A stretch of 12,944 nucleotides of DNA, from positions 1-12,944 of the forward strand of contig CALKUN010000129.1 in the NCBI GenBank assembly GCA_937996675.1, written 5' to 3'. Each line of letters opens with the position of its first letter. Within the stretch, counting starts at the first letter, position 1. Positions 4,349 to 10,683 of this stretch are shown in pieces. The DNA is from an uncultured Candidatus Saccharibacteria bacterium (GTDB lineage Bacteria; Patescibacteriota; Saccharimonadia; CAILAD01; GCA-016700035). Under the pieces are notes generated by a model. That model saw nothing but the letters and a program-made list of their open reading frames with translations, was not told where the DNA came from and searched no databases. The position numbers and the translations under genes were made by a program.

Positions 4349-4642
4349 ATGTTTTTTCGGTATCGAATTGAAGCTGTCATCGAAGGAAGTAAGGAAGAAA
4401 TCACTCCCACTACGACCGAAGGTGTCGTGAAAGTGAAGTGGCCATACCCGATCTTCTCGCGTCGCTCTACGACGAAGCGCGTATCCGGTCACTTCATGCG
4501 GGTCGCAGAGCGGAAGCGCCGCCGTCTCGCAAAGATGTACGACTACGACACAGAAGTCTCTGCTGTCATCCACATCCTCGATCGCAGGCTCACGCCGGAG
4601 GACGAAGGCTTCGTGGTCGAGACATTCCCGCTGGTGGCCTGA
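4349..4642 (+). CDS. Orphan basic 97-residue protein
   Basis: The product begins MFFRYRIEAVIEGSKEEITP. Its middle is basic (SRRSTTKRVSGHFMRVAERKRRRLAKMY), and it ends TPEDEGFVVETFPLVA. There is no signal peptide or membrane span. The basic middle could bind nucleic acid, but no family is recognised. The ATG at 4349 is preferred over those at 4301 and 4313 because AAGGGG lies 4 bases upstream and the inferred promoter would start transcription near 4307. Its stop overlaps the start of the next small gene (TGATG), so the two form an operon with coupled translation. The opposite-strand frame (4337-4672) has no start signal. Confidence 0.65.
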   Translation: MFFRYRIEAVIEGSKEEITPTTTEGVVKVKWPYPIFSRRSTTKRVSGHFMRVAERKRRRLAKMYDYDTEVSAVIHILDRRLTPEDEGFVVETFPLVA

Positions 4643-4800
4643 TGGCTGAAGCCCCTCCAAAAGAAGTCCCACTCGATCTGCTGCTGATCGTGCTGATGAT
4701 CATCATCTTCTTCGGTGGAGTTATCGCTCTGGCACGCAGCCCCGCCCTTCATGAGCATCGCTATGGTGTTCAATCAACGCTCTCTCGTCCGTCCGGATGA
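4642..4800 (+). CDS. Small single-span membrane protein
   Basis: The 52-residue product is MAEAPPKEVPLDL, then a clear membrane helix (LLIVLMIIIFFGGVIALA), then a 20-residue polar tail. The ATG shares its A with the preceding TGA, so translation is probably coupled to the 97-residue gene, and no separate Shine-Dalgarno is needed. The two may act together, the upstream protein being soluble and this one a membrane anchor, though this rests on gene order only. It faces the Crp/Fnr-type gene tail to tail with a 16-base gap and no terminator between them. No family is recognised. Confidence 0.6.
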   Translation: MAEAPPKEVPLDLLLIVLMIIIFFGGVIALARSPALHEHRYGVQSTLSRPSG

Positions 4801-4816
4801 GGGAGTGTTCTTCTGC

Positions 4817-5476
4817 CTAGACGTCGGTGAGTTCGCGGAGTTTCTCGAGGTTTATCTCAAAGCCACTTTGGCGGTTGCGGAAGATGCCACGACGGGCAGC
4901 CCGTAGAATGCCTTTCTTGGTCAGCTGTCTGATCTGTACCGTCATGGTCTCGCGAGTGGTACCGACCATGCTGGCGAGCTGGGCGTGACTGAGCGGGAAG
5001 GGGAGAGTGACAATGCCGGTCTTGGACTCTTGGCCGAAGCGCTGGACGAGCAGGGCAAGATAATTAATGAGCTTGGTGTCACTCTTGGACTGGAGAATGT
5101 TCTCCAGGGTCTGGGCGAGCTCATCATTGCGAGACATGGTATAGCGCACGAGTCCGAGGAGGGCTGCATTGTCCTTGGTGAGCTCTTTTTCGAGTACGCT
5201 GGTCTGTTGGACACGGACTACTCCGTCGCTCATGGCCTCAAAGTAGTACCGATGAGTGTGATCCTGAAAGAACGCGCCTTCTATATTAATGAGGTCTCCG
5301 GGGCCGAGGATAGTGATAAGCTTCTCGTCGCCAGCATCGGCGATGGTGTAGGCTTTTACAAAACCATCACTTATATAGAAGGCTTCGTCGGCTGCCTCAT
5401 CTTGATGCAAGAGGACGTCACCTTTTTTGAAGGCTCGCTCGGGAAGCTTGGCAAAAAAATCCTTGAGATGTCGCAT
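4817..5476 (-). CDS. Crp/Fnr-family transcription regulator
   Basis: The 219-residue protein has the usual length and layout: an N-terminal cyclic-nucleotide-binding-type beta-roll (about 10-115, with FKKGDVLLHQDEAADEAFYISDGFVKAY and ITILGPGDLIN), a long dimerisation helix (about 117-145), and a C-terminal winged helix (LSHAQLASMVGTTRETMTVQIRQLTKKGIL, residues 162-191). The recognition helix, around TTRETMTVQIRQL, is close to family consensus. It contains no cysteine, so it is not an iron-sulfur FNR-type sensor. The usual RSA-type phosphate-binding cassette is replaced by HTHRYYFEA, so cAMP binding is doubtful and the ligand is unknown. It is divergent from the ABC exporter gene across 107 bases and is a likely regulator of it. 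The ATG lies 6 bases past a TATAAT without a Shine-Dalgarno, pointing to a leaderless mRNA. Confidence 0.9.
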   Translation of the reverse strand: MRHLKDFFAKLPERAFKKGDVLLHQDEAADEAFYISDGFVKAYTIADAGDEKLITILGPGDLINIEGAFFQDHTHRYYFEAMSDGVVRVQQTSVLEKELTKDNAALLGLVRYTMSRNDELAQTLENILQSKSDTKLINYLALLVQRFGQESKTGIVTLPFPLSHAQLASMVGTTRETMTVQIRQLTKKGILRAARRGIFRNRQSGFEINLEKLRELTDV

Positions 5477-5482
5477 GCAAGC

Positions 5483-5488
5483 ATTATA
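5483..5488 (-). promoter_or_regulatory. -10 box of the Crp/Fnr-type gene (leaderless start)
   Basis: A perfect TATAAT on the minus strand ends 6 bases before the ATG. Transcription would begin at or next to the start codon. No clear -35 is seen 16-18 bases upstream, as is common for activator-dependent promoters. Confidence 0.6.
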
Positions 5489-5514
5489 CCCGATGATAGG
5501 ATTTGTGCAGGTGC

Positions 5515-5543
5515 TAGTCTGTCACGAAGAAAAACCGTATACT
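5515..5543 (+). promoter_or_regulatory. Probable promoter of the ABC exporter gene
   Basis: TATACT (5538-5543) has five of six consensus bases. The hexamer 17 bases upstream, TAGTCT, is a weak -35 and may need an activator such as the divergently encoded regulator. The loosely symmetric GTG...CAC at 5511-5524 (GTGCTAGTCTGTCAC-like) covers the -35, but it is not a good match to a known Crp or Fnr site. Confidence 0.4.
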
Positions 5544-5583
5544 ATGGGTCTTAATAATCACGCACTAATATTCAAAAGGTTCT

Positions 5584-7371
5584 ATGCAAGCTATTCTCAA
5601 AATCGTTCGTTTTTCTAGCCCACTCAAAAAATACTATCTCGCCATCGCGTTCTTCGTCATTATCCTGTCGCTCCTCGCATTGCTTAGCCCGTTCTTGATT
5701 CGTCAACTCGTTGACCTTATCACGACCTACACCCAAGGCAAGCCGGTGCAGTTTCGCGACGCGCTCATTCCACTTGGGCTCATGCTGCTCATCAGCGTGG
5801 CTAATGCCTTCCTCGAGAATATCAACGGCTACATCGGTGACCGGATGTCAGTGAAGCTCGATACGCTTTTGTCTCAGCGCTACTACAATCACCTCATGAC
5901 GTTGCCGATCGAATACTACGACTCGGAGCAGACCGGAAAGATCACAGCGCGACTGGATCGCTCGATCGCTGGCTTGTCCCAGCTCATGAAGGCGCTTTCT
6001 AATAACTTCCTCCAGTGGATACTCACTACGATCATTACCTTTGCGACGATCGCATACTTCTCATGGCCGATTGCCCTCCTGCTCGTGATCCTATTTCCGC
6101 TCTATGTGTGGGTGACTTCACTCTCTAGTAATGCATGGCAGAAGCACCAGGGCGTCATCAATACAAACCGTGATATTGCGAATGGACGTTTTGTGGAATC
6201 AATCAGCCAAGTGCGTGTCGTAAAGTCGTTTGTACAAGAAGCGGGTGAGCTGGCATTCTTCGGTGCTCGTCGCAAGACCGTCGAAAAGACTACCTTCAAC
6301 CAGTCTCGTGAATGGCACACCTATGATGTCTGGCGTAAGCTTGCGCTTGGTGTGATCTTCGCATTTATCTTCGCCATCATCGTGTGGCAGGCACTACAGG
6401 GTATGTACTCAGTAGGTACGGCCGTTCTCCTCATCACACTGGCCAACCAAGCTCAGATGCCGCTATTTGGGGCCAACTATATGATTGAAGCACTCCAGCG
6501 AGCACAATCGGACAGCAAGGACTACTTTGAGATTATGGAACGCACCTCGGAGATCAACGACGAAGCGGGCGCCAAAAAGCTCAAGATCGACGGCGGCAAG
6601 ATTGAGTTCGAGAATGTGACCTTTGCCTACAATGCAGGAGCTCAGGTACTCAATAAGGTGAACTTCACCATCCCTTCACACAGCAAGGTCGCACTTGTTG
6701 GTGAGTCGGGACAAGGCAAGTCGACAATCGCAAATCTTATCGTACGTTTCTACGATGCACAGGCTGGACGCATTCTCGTGGATGGCGCCGCCATAAAGGA
6801 TGTGACGCAGGCCAGCCTTCGTCACCAGGTCGGGATAGTCTTCCAGGACCCATCGCTCTTCTCGGGTACGATCGAAGAGAACATCGCCTATGGACTCGGC
6901 CGCAAGTACACTCAGGCAGAGGTCGAGACTGCTGCGCGTCAAGCTAATGCAGCTGACTTCATCAAGAAGCTTCCTAAGGGGTACAAGACAGAAGTGGGCG
7001 AGCGTGGCGTGAAGCTCTCTGGCGGACAGAAGCAGCGCATCATCATCGCGCGAGCCTTGCTGAAGAATCCACCGATACTCATCCTCGACGAAGCGACCAG
7101 CTCTCTGGACGCCAAGTCCGAGCACCAAGTGCAGGAAGCGCTCGAGCGCCTCATGAAGGGCCGTACGACGATCATCATCGCTCACCGCCTCAGCACGATA
7201 GCTAATGTCGACCTGATCATCGGCCTCAAGAACGGCAAGATCGTCGAGCAGGGCAACCCTGGCGAACTGGCCCACAAGAAGGGCGGCATCTACGCCGAGC
7301 TTCTCCAGCTCCAGACTATCGGCACCGAGTCGGTCAAGAAAAAGCTCCAGCAGTTCGACATCGCTGCCTAA
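5584..7371 (+). CDS. ABC exporter half-transporter (MsbA/LmrA type)
   Basis: The 595-residue protein has normal length for a homodimeric half-exporter. Residues 1-320 form the six-span membrane domain with the intracellular loop (EYYDSEQTGKITARLDRS) that contacts the ATPase. Residues 338-580 are the nucleotide-binding domain, with Walker A GESGQGKST (373-381), the Q-loop VFQDPSLFSG (Q421), the signature LSGGQKQR (478-485), Walker B ILILDEATSSLD (498-509, catalytic E503) and the switch H534 in IIIAHRLST. All key residues are intact, so it should hydrolyse ATP and export a lipid, peptide or drug. The substrate cannot be told from sequence. AAAAGG lies 4 bases before the ATG. The divergent Crp/Fnr-type gene suggests regulated expression. 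Confidence 0.93.
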   Translation: MQAILKIVRFSSPLKKYYLAIAFFVIILSLLALLSPFLIRQLVDLITTYTQGKPVQFRDALIPLGLMLLISVANAFLENINGYIGDRMSVKLDTLLSQRYYNHLMTLPIEYYDSEQTGKITARLDRSIAGLSQLMKALSNNFLQWILTTIITFATIAYFSWPIALLLVILFPLYVWVTSLSSNAWQKHQGVINTNRDIANGRFVESISQVRVVKSFVQEAGELAFFGARRKTVEKTTFNQSREWHTYDVWRKLALGVIFAFIFAIIVWQALQGMYSVGTAVLLITLANQAQMPLFGANYMIEALQRAQSDSKDYFEIMERTSEINDEAGAKKLKIDGGKIEFENVTFAYNAGAQVLNKVNFTIPSHSKVALVGESGQGKSTIANLIVRFYDAQAGRILVDGAAIKDVTQASLRHQVGIVFQDPSLFSGTIEENIAYGLGRKYTQAEVETAARQANAADFIKKLPKGYKTEVGERGVKLSGGQKQRIIIARALLKNPPILILDEATSSLDAKSEHQVQEALERLMKGRTTIIIAHRLSTIANVDLIIGLKNGKIVEQGNPGELAHKKGGIYAELLQLQTIGTESVKKKLQQFDIAA

Positions 7372-7382
7372 GCATAGGCGAG

Positions 7383-7412
7383 TTGACAGTACTACACACA
7401 CTTCTGCACAAT
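7383..7412 (+). promoter_or_regulatory. Promoter of the Pro-rich membrane-protein gene
   Basis: Consensus TTGACA (7383-7388) and CACAAT (7407-7412) are 18 bases apart. A small GCCTA-agca-TAGGC stem (7366-7379) overlaps the preceding stop but has no T-run, so some read-through from the exporter gene is possible. Confidence 0.5.
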
Positions 7413-7436
7413 GGCAGGGATTAAAGGAATCCCGTC

Positions 7437-8345
7437 ATGCCTCCCACTTCAGAAACTCCGCAAACCCCACCTCCGGCTGAGCCACCCGTCGCACCAGCGC
7501 CCCAGCCAGTCGTACCACCTGTCGCGCCATCTCCTGGCATCGTTCCGCCAGTCGTCGCACCAGCCAAGTCTAAGGCGCCACTCATTATCGGTATCGTTGC
7601 AGCAGTCGTACTGCTCGTTGGTGCCGGTGGGTACTTCTTGCTGGCTTCTAGCAAGAAGAAGGCGACTAGTACCACCACAAGCAGTAATCAAGGCACAATT
7701 GAGCAGTCTAAGGATGTGGATACATCCGCCGCTGATCTGAATTGTGGCGCCAAGCTCTCGCGGTATCCAAACAACCCTGCCACCGCCTATGTCATGCCGG
7801 ACAATTGGCCGACAGGATTTAATATGCACGACAGCGGTGACGAGGATAGTGTGCGAGAGTTTTGTCAGGGTGCAAAGCTCAAGACTCGAGCCGAGGAATT
7901 CATGACTGCACTGAGCGGTCACGATTGGGCGAAAGCCTTCACATACCTCACAAAGGCCGAAGCTGCTGCCACTACTGTCGCCACCCGTAGCAATGAATGG
8001 AAGACAGAGTATGGCGCGTATACATTTCCACCTGCTAAGTATCCAGTCGATCCTAGTAATCCGACGAGCAAGATAGACTACGCGGTAGAATCCTGTATCA
8101 AAAACCTAGAGCCTGGTTGGTCGAAGAAGATCAAGAGCGGCTACTACAAGACACCGGACCTCCTGCTTGATGAGAAGGACATGGTAACGACCCAAATCTC
8201 GTTGGCTATGAGTCTCGAAGACGGTATTTGGAAAGTGGTCGGGGATAATAACAAGATCCATAACACGCGAGGGGTGGTGGATGGTGATGCTTATTCACAG
8301 GCACAGAATGATCGCAAGTTTTCAAACTTTTGGGAATGTGAGTAG
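7437..8345 (+). CDS. Single-pass membrane protein with Pro-rich N-terminus and extracytoplasmic domain
   Basis: The 302-residue product starts with about 43 residues of proline/valine/alanine-rich sequence (PPTSETPQTPPPAEPPVAPA), followed by one membrane helix (APLIIGIVAAVVLLVGAGGYFLLA, about 47-70) and SSKKK. An exported-looking domain of about 220 residues holds four cysteines (in NCGAK, EFCQG, ESCIK, FWECE) that may form two disulfides. The closing part (ISLAMSLEDGIWKVVGDNN) resembles the NTF2-like or lipoprotein-type 'xDGxWKV' ending of many orphan CPR membrane proteins. I do not recognise a named family. AAAGGA lies 8 bases before the ATG and its own promoter precedes it. The function is unknown; a cell-surface role is inferred from topology only. 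Confidence 0.8.
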   Translation: MPPTSETPQTPPPAEPPVAPAPQPVVPPVAPSPGIVPPVVAPAKSKAPLIIGIVAAVVLLVGAGGYFLLASSKKKATSTTTSSNQGTIEQSKDVDTSAADLNCGAKLSRYPNNPATAYVMPDNWPTGFNMHDSGDEDSVREFCQGAKLKTRAEEFMTALSGHDWAKAFTYLTKAEAAATTVATRSNEWKTEYGAYTFPPAKYPVDPSNPTSKIDYAVESCIKNLEPGWSKKIKSGYYKTPDLLLDEKDMVTTQISLAMSLEDGIWKVVGDNNKIHNTRGVVDGDAYSQAQNDRKFSNFWECE

Positions 8346-8346
8346 T

Positions 8347-8374
8347 TTGATATCTCTCAGGAAGGCTGTACAAT
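8347..8374 (+). promoter_or_regulatory. Promoter of the 158-residue membrane-protein gene
   Basis: TTGATA (8347-8352) and TACAAT (8369-8374) are 16 bases apart, each with five of six consensus bases. The -35 begins one base after the preceding stop codon (8343-8345). The inferred start, near 8381, falls inside the inverted repeat at 8378-8399. Confidence 0.65.
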
Positions 8375-8377
8375 TCA

Positions 8378-8399
8378 GGTAAACATAAGCATGTTTACC
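8378..8399. promoter_or_regulatory. Inverted repeat GGTAAACAT-N4-ATGTTTACC at the transcription start
   Basis: Two perfect 9-base arms (8378-8386 and 8391-8399) flank aagc. The repeat begins 3 bases past the -10 box and would cover the transcription start. That suits an operator for a dimeric repressor, although the transcript could also start with a hairpin that protects the 5' end. The AGGAG Shine-Dalgarno follows at 8410-8414. No second copy was noticed in the window. Confidence 0.5.
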
Positions 8400-8422
8400 A
8401 ATTATTCACAGGAGTTCTTATC

Positions 8423-8899
8423 ATGGCAAAGAAAAATAGTAGTACCGATCTCGTAGCGATCCTCGAACCGTATTTCACCAAGCAAGCACCATTCCAACTA
8501 CCAGTAACTTTCCGAAAAGCTATCGTGCAGTGGATGCCGTGGGTCAACGTTGTCATCGGATTGCTTTTGCTCCCACTCGTACTGGCAGTATTGGGCCTCG
8601 GCTCACTCGCAGCTGGCTTGGCGACTTCAGTTGGTGAGACGGTTGGACCAATGTACTGGATCTCAATGCTCGTGCTGATAGCATCGATCGCATTGCTCTT
8701 CATCACCTTCCCAGGCCTACAGGCTCGTAAGCTGAGTGCATGGAAGCTCGTATTTTGGGCTGACATTTTGTACTTTGTATACAATGTCGTTGGCGGACTG
8801 GGTAACCCACTAACCCTGATCAACAACCTCATTGGTGGAGTTGTGAGCCTACTCATCGGATTGTATGTGCTCTACCAGATCAAGTCATACTACAAATAG
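8423..8899 (+). CDS. Four-span integral membrane protein, unknown function
   Basis: The 158-residue protein has a soluble N-terminus of about 38 residues (STDLVAILEPYFTKQAPFQL) and four membrane helices, near 40-68, 78-98, 106-126 and 132-152, ending YQIKSYYK. No catalytic motif, charged residue pair within the membrane, or transporter signature is evident. It may be a small scaffold or stress-type membrane protein, but no family is recognised. AGGAG lies 8 bases before the ATG, a strong promoter precedes it and a clear terminator follows, so it is a one-gene transcription unit. The operator-like repeat at its start site suggests specific repression. Confidence 0.8.
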   Translation: MAKKNSSTDLVAILEPYFTKQAPFQLPVTFRKAIVQWMPWVNVVIGLLLLPLVLAVLGLGSLAAGLATSVGETVGPMYWISMLVLIASIALLFITFPGLQARKLSAWKLVFWADILYFVYNVVGGLGNPLTLINNLIGGVVSLLIGLYVLYQIKSYYK

Positions 8900-8917
8900 C
8901 CACATAGTATCTATGCC

Positions 8918-8943
8918 AAGAGCCTCCACAACGGAGGCTCTTT
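8918..8943 (+). terminator. Rho-independent terminator after the four-span protein gene
   Basis: AAGAGCCTCC (8918-8927) pairs perfectly with GGAGGCTCTT (8933-8942) around acaac, followed by a short T-run (TTT then cgg). It lies 18 bases past the stop and isolates the next gene. Confidence 0.8.
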
Positions 8944-8972
8944 CGGCTATAGTGCCTGTTGTGAAAGTCCTA

Positions 8973-8978
8973 TATACT
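8973..8978 (+). promoter_or_regulatory. -10 box of tgt (leaderless start)
   Basis: TATACT ends 8 bases before the ATG, so transcription would start about at the start codon. No Shine-Dalgarno is present and no convincing -35 lies 16-18 bases upstream. Confidence 0.5.
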
Positions 8979-8986
8979 ACGAACTC

Positions 8987-10063
8987 ATGAAAACACTCCA
9001 CACCAACCACGGCGATGTCCGCCTGCCAGCCTTCTTCCCAGATGCTACTCGAGCGACGATTAAGTCGGTCGATACGTTGGCCGTACTCGAGACAGAGACG
9101 CCGGGGATGGTGATGAACACATATCACTTGGCGAATCTTGGTCTGGTTGATATTATCGCCGAACAGGGTGGGCTCCATACCTTTACTGGCTGGACTCGAC
9201 CAATCATAACTGACTCCGGTGGCTTTCAGGCGATGAGCCTGGTGCGAGAGTTTAATACCGGCGGGAAGTTTACCGACGACGGCGTGATATTCCAGGACGC
9301 TGCTGGCACGAAGCTCGAGCTGACACCAGAGAGCTGTATCGACTTCCAGCTGAAGTTAGGCAGCGACATCATTATGATTCTGGATGACTGTACGAAGCCA
9401 GACATGCCACTCGCTGAGCAGCTGAAGAGTGTAGAGCGCACGGTGAAGTGGGCCAAGCGGGCTCGCGAGCACTTCGATAAAGTTACAGAGGGGATGGAGA
9501 ACAAGCCACTGCTCTTTGGCATCGTTCAGGGTGGGGCGGACCGTGAATTGCGTCGACAGTGCGCAATAGAGCTGGCTAAGTTTGACTTTGACGGCTATGG
9601 CTTTGGTGGCTTTCCGATTAATGAGAAGAACGAGCTGCAAGTTGAGACGATGCAAGCGGTCGTAGATGATACGCCAGCCGAGGCGATGAAGTATGCCATG
9701 GGTGTGGGCACACCGGAACAAATCGTGACCTGTGTGCGAATGGGCTATGACCTCTTTGACGTCGTGATCCCGACGCGGGAGGCTCGACATCGCAAGCTGT
9801 ACGTCTGGAATGATGATCCGGCGACAGTCGATGTGGATGGAGATTTCTACCACTCAGTCACTATGAAGAATCTCTCTATGCGGCACGACAAAGGGCCGAT
9901 CGATCAGTACTGTGATTGCTCGACATGCCAGAACTATTCGGCTGGATACGTACATGCCATGTTTCGGGCTAATCTCCCGGTAGGTGAACGACTGGCGAGT
10001 ATTCACAACTTGCGATTTTATGCGCGGCTCATGGAACGGTTGCGGTCCGATGGTAATATATAG
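8987..10063 (+). CDS. tgt: tRNA-guanine transglycosylase (queuine tRNA-ribosyltransferase)
   Basis: The 358-residue TIM-barrel enzyme exchanges guanine-34 of GU(N) anticodons for a queuosine precursor. Seen in sequence: DSGGFQ (76-81, general-base Asp76), MILDDCTKP (130-138, base recognition), GIVQGG (178-183), FDVVIPTREARHR (257-269, nucleophile Asp258), and the zinc site Cys309, Cys311, Cys314, His340. The family motif PTRNARNG reads PTREARHR here, GGLAVGE reads GGFPINE, and FDEC reads LDDC. The catalytic and zinc residues are intact, but the base pocket and tRNA-contact loops differ from the enterobacterial enzyme. It could therefore take a different base, such as queuine itself or a salvaged precursor. 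The N-terminus is about 10-20 residues shorter than in E. coli. No other queuosine gene is nearby, which fits salvage. The start is probably leaderless, and the gene faces the next one tail to tail with a 6-base gap. Confidence 0.93.
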   Translation: MKTLHTNHGDVRLPAFFPDATRATIKSVDTLAVLETETPGMVMNTYHLANLGLVDIIAEQGGLHTFTGWTRPIITDSGGFQAMSLVREFNTGGKFTDDGVIFQDAAGTKLELTPESCIDFQLKLGSDIIMILDDCTKPDMPLAEQLKSVERTVKWAKRAREHFDKVTEGMENKPLLFGIVQGGADRELRRQCAIELAKFDFDGYGFGGFPINEKNELQVETMQAVVDDTPAEAMKYAMGVGTPEQIVTCVRMGYDLFDVVIPTREARHRKLYVWNDDPATVDVDGDFYHSVTMKNLSMRHDKGPIDQYCDCSTCQNYSAGYVHAMFRANLPVGERLASIHNLRFYARLMERLRSDGNI

Positions 10064-10069
10064 CCACAG

Positions 10070-10573
10070 CTATTTCGGAGGATTATTGAAGTCTGGTGCG
10101 TTGACTGTGGTGAACGAGATAATGGGTTGAGGTTCTGGTCTGGCAAACATTTTTTTGGCTGGGAGAAACTTAGCACAGAGCCAAAAGTTGAGCCCACTAC
10201 ATGCCGCAAGCACGATTAGTGGTATGAGAATATATTGAATGTCTCCAGATGTAATAGCACCCCAGATACTAATTGTAGCGCCACTTTCCACGACAAAGAA
10301 AGGTGCGCAAATTAATATAGGTATGAGTCTTTTTTGATAAATAACTGGTCGTAGCACCTGATATTGTATGACAAGTGAAATTATTACACTCAGAATAAGT
10401 CCATAGAAATAGGTACCGATACCAAGACTTAGAGAGCTATATTGACTGATACCAATAAATCGTAGCAGTCCTATAGAGCCCAAAAAACCCACAAGTAATA
10501 AAGAGACAATCACAGTAGCATATCTAACCAGTGTGTAGATAATGATTCGACGAGTGGTTTCGTACGAGTCCAT
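10070..10573 (-). CDS. Four-span integral membrane protein, unknown function
   Basis: The 167-residue product has four hydrophobic segments near residues 18-40, 51-72, 82-105 and 112-134, with a short N-terminus and a cytoplasmic-looking Pro-rich tail (ARPEPQPIISFTTVNAPDF). No motif or family is recognised. The ATG lies 6 bases past TATACT without a Shine-Dalgarno, so the mRNA is probably leaderless. The coding sequence is more A/T-rich than the tgt and GTPase genes beside it, which may mark a faster-evolving or acquired gene. It shares strand with the upstream G3E GTPase gene, but the 110-base gap with its own -10 box suggests separate transcription. That gap shows only partial hairpins around 10642-10682. 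Confidence 0.75.
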   Translation of the reverse strand: MDSYETTRRIIIYTLVRYATVIVSLLLVGFLGSIGLLRFIGISQYSSLSLGIGTYFYGLILSVIISLVIQYQVLRPVIYQKRLIPILICAPFFVVESGATISIWGAITSGDIQYILIPLIVLAACSGLNFWLCAKFLPAKKMFARPEPQPIISFTTVNAPDFNNPPK

Positions 10574-10579
10574 GGCTTT

Positions 10580-10609
10580 AGTATAGATGAATGGACGAAA
10601 AGTCTACAA
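10580..10609 (-). promoter_or_regulatory. Promoter of the 167-residue membrane-protein gene (leaderless start)
   Basis: On the minus strand TTGTAG (10609-10604), 18 bases, then TATACT (10585-10580), which ends 6 bases before the ATG. The -10 is good, the -35 fair. Confidence 0.5.
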
Positions 10610-10683
10610 TGATTAACTGAATAAGCTCGATGATTTTAACGCCGATATTTGTGCAAAAGCGCCATCGGTATACTTTTTGCGCA

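Noticed and set aside
4985..5554. 189-residue plus-strand frame opposite the Crp/Fnr-type gene
   Set aside because: It is an antisense shadow. The minus-strand product has complete family structure.
6676..7401. 241-residue minus-strand frame opposite the ABC ATP-binding domain
   Set aside because: It is a shadow of a highly conserved domain on the plus strand, with no start signals.
7449..7922. 157-residue minus-strand frame, Trp/Arg-rich
   Set aside because: It is antisense to the proline-rich repeat codons of the plus-strand protein. The composition is an artefact of CCA/CCT codons read backwards.
10642..10682. Possible terminator between the G3E GTPase and the four-span protein gene
   Set aside because: Several imperfect, mutually exclusive pairings are possible and none gives a clean stem followed by a T-run on the minus strand.
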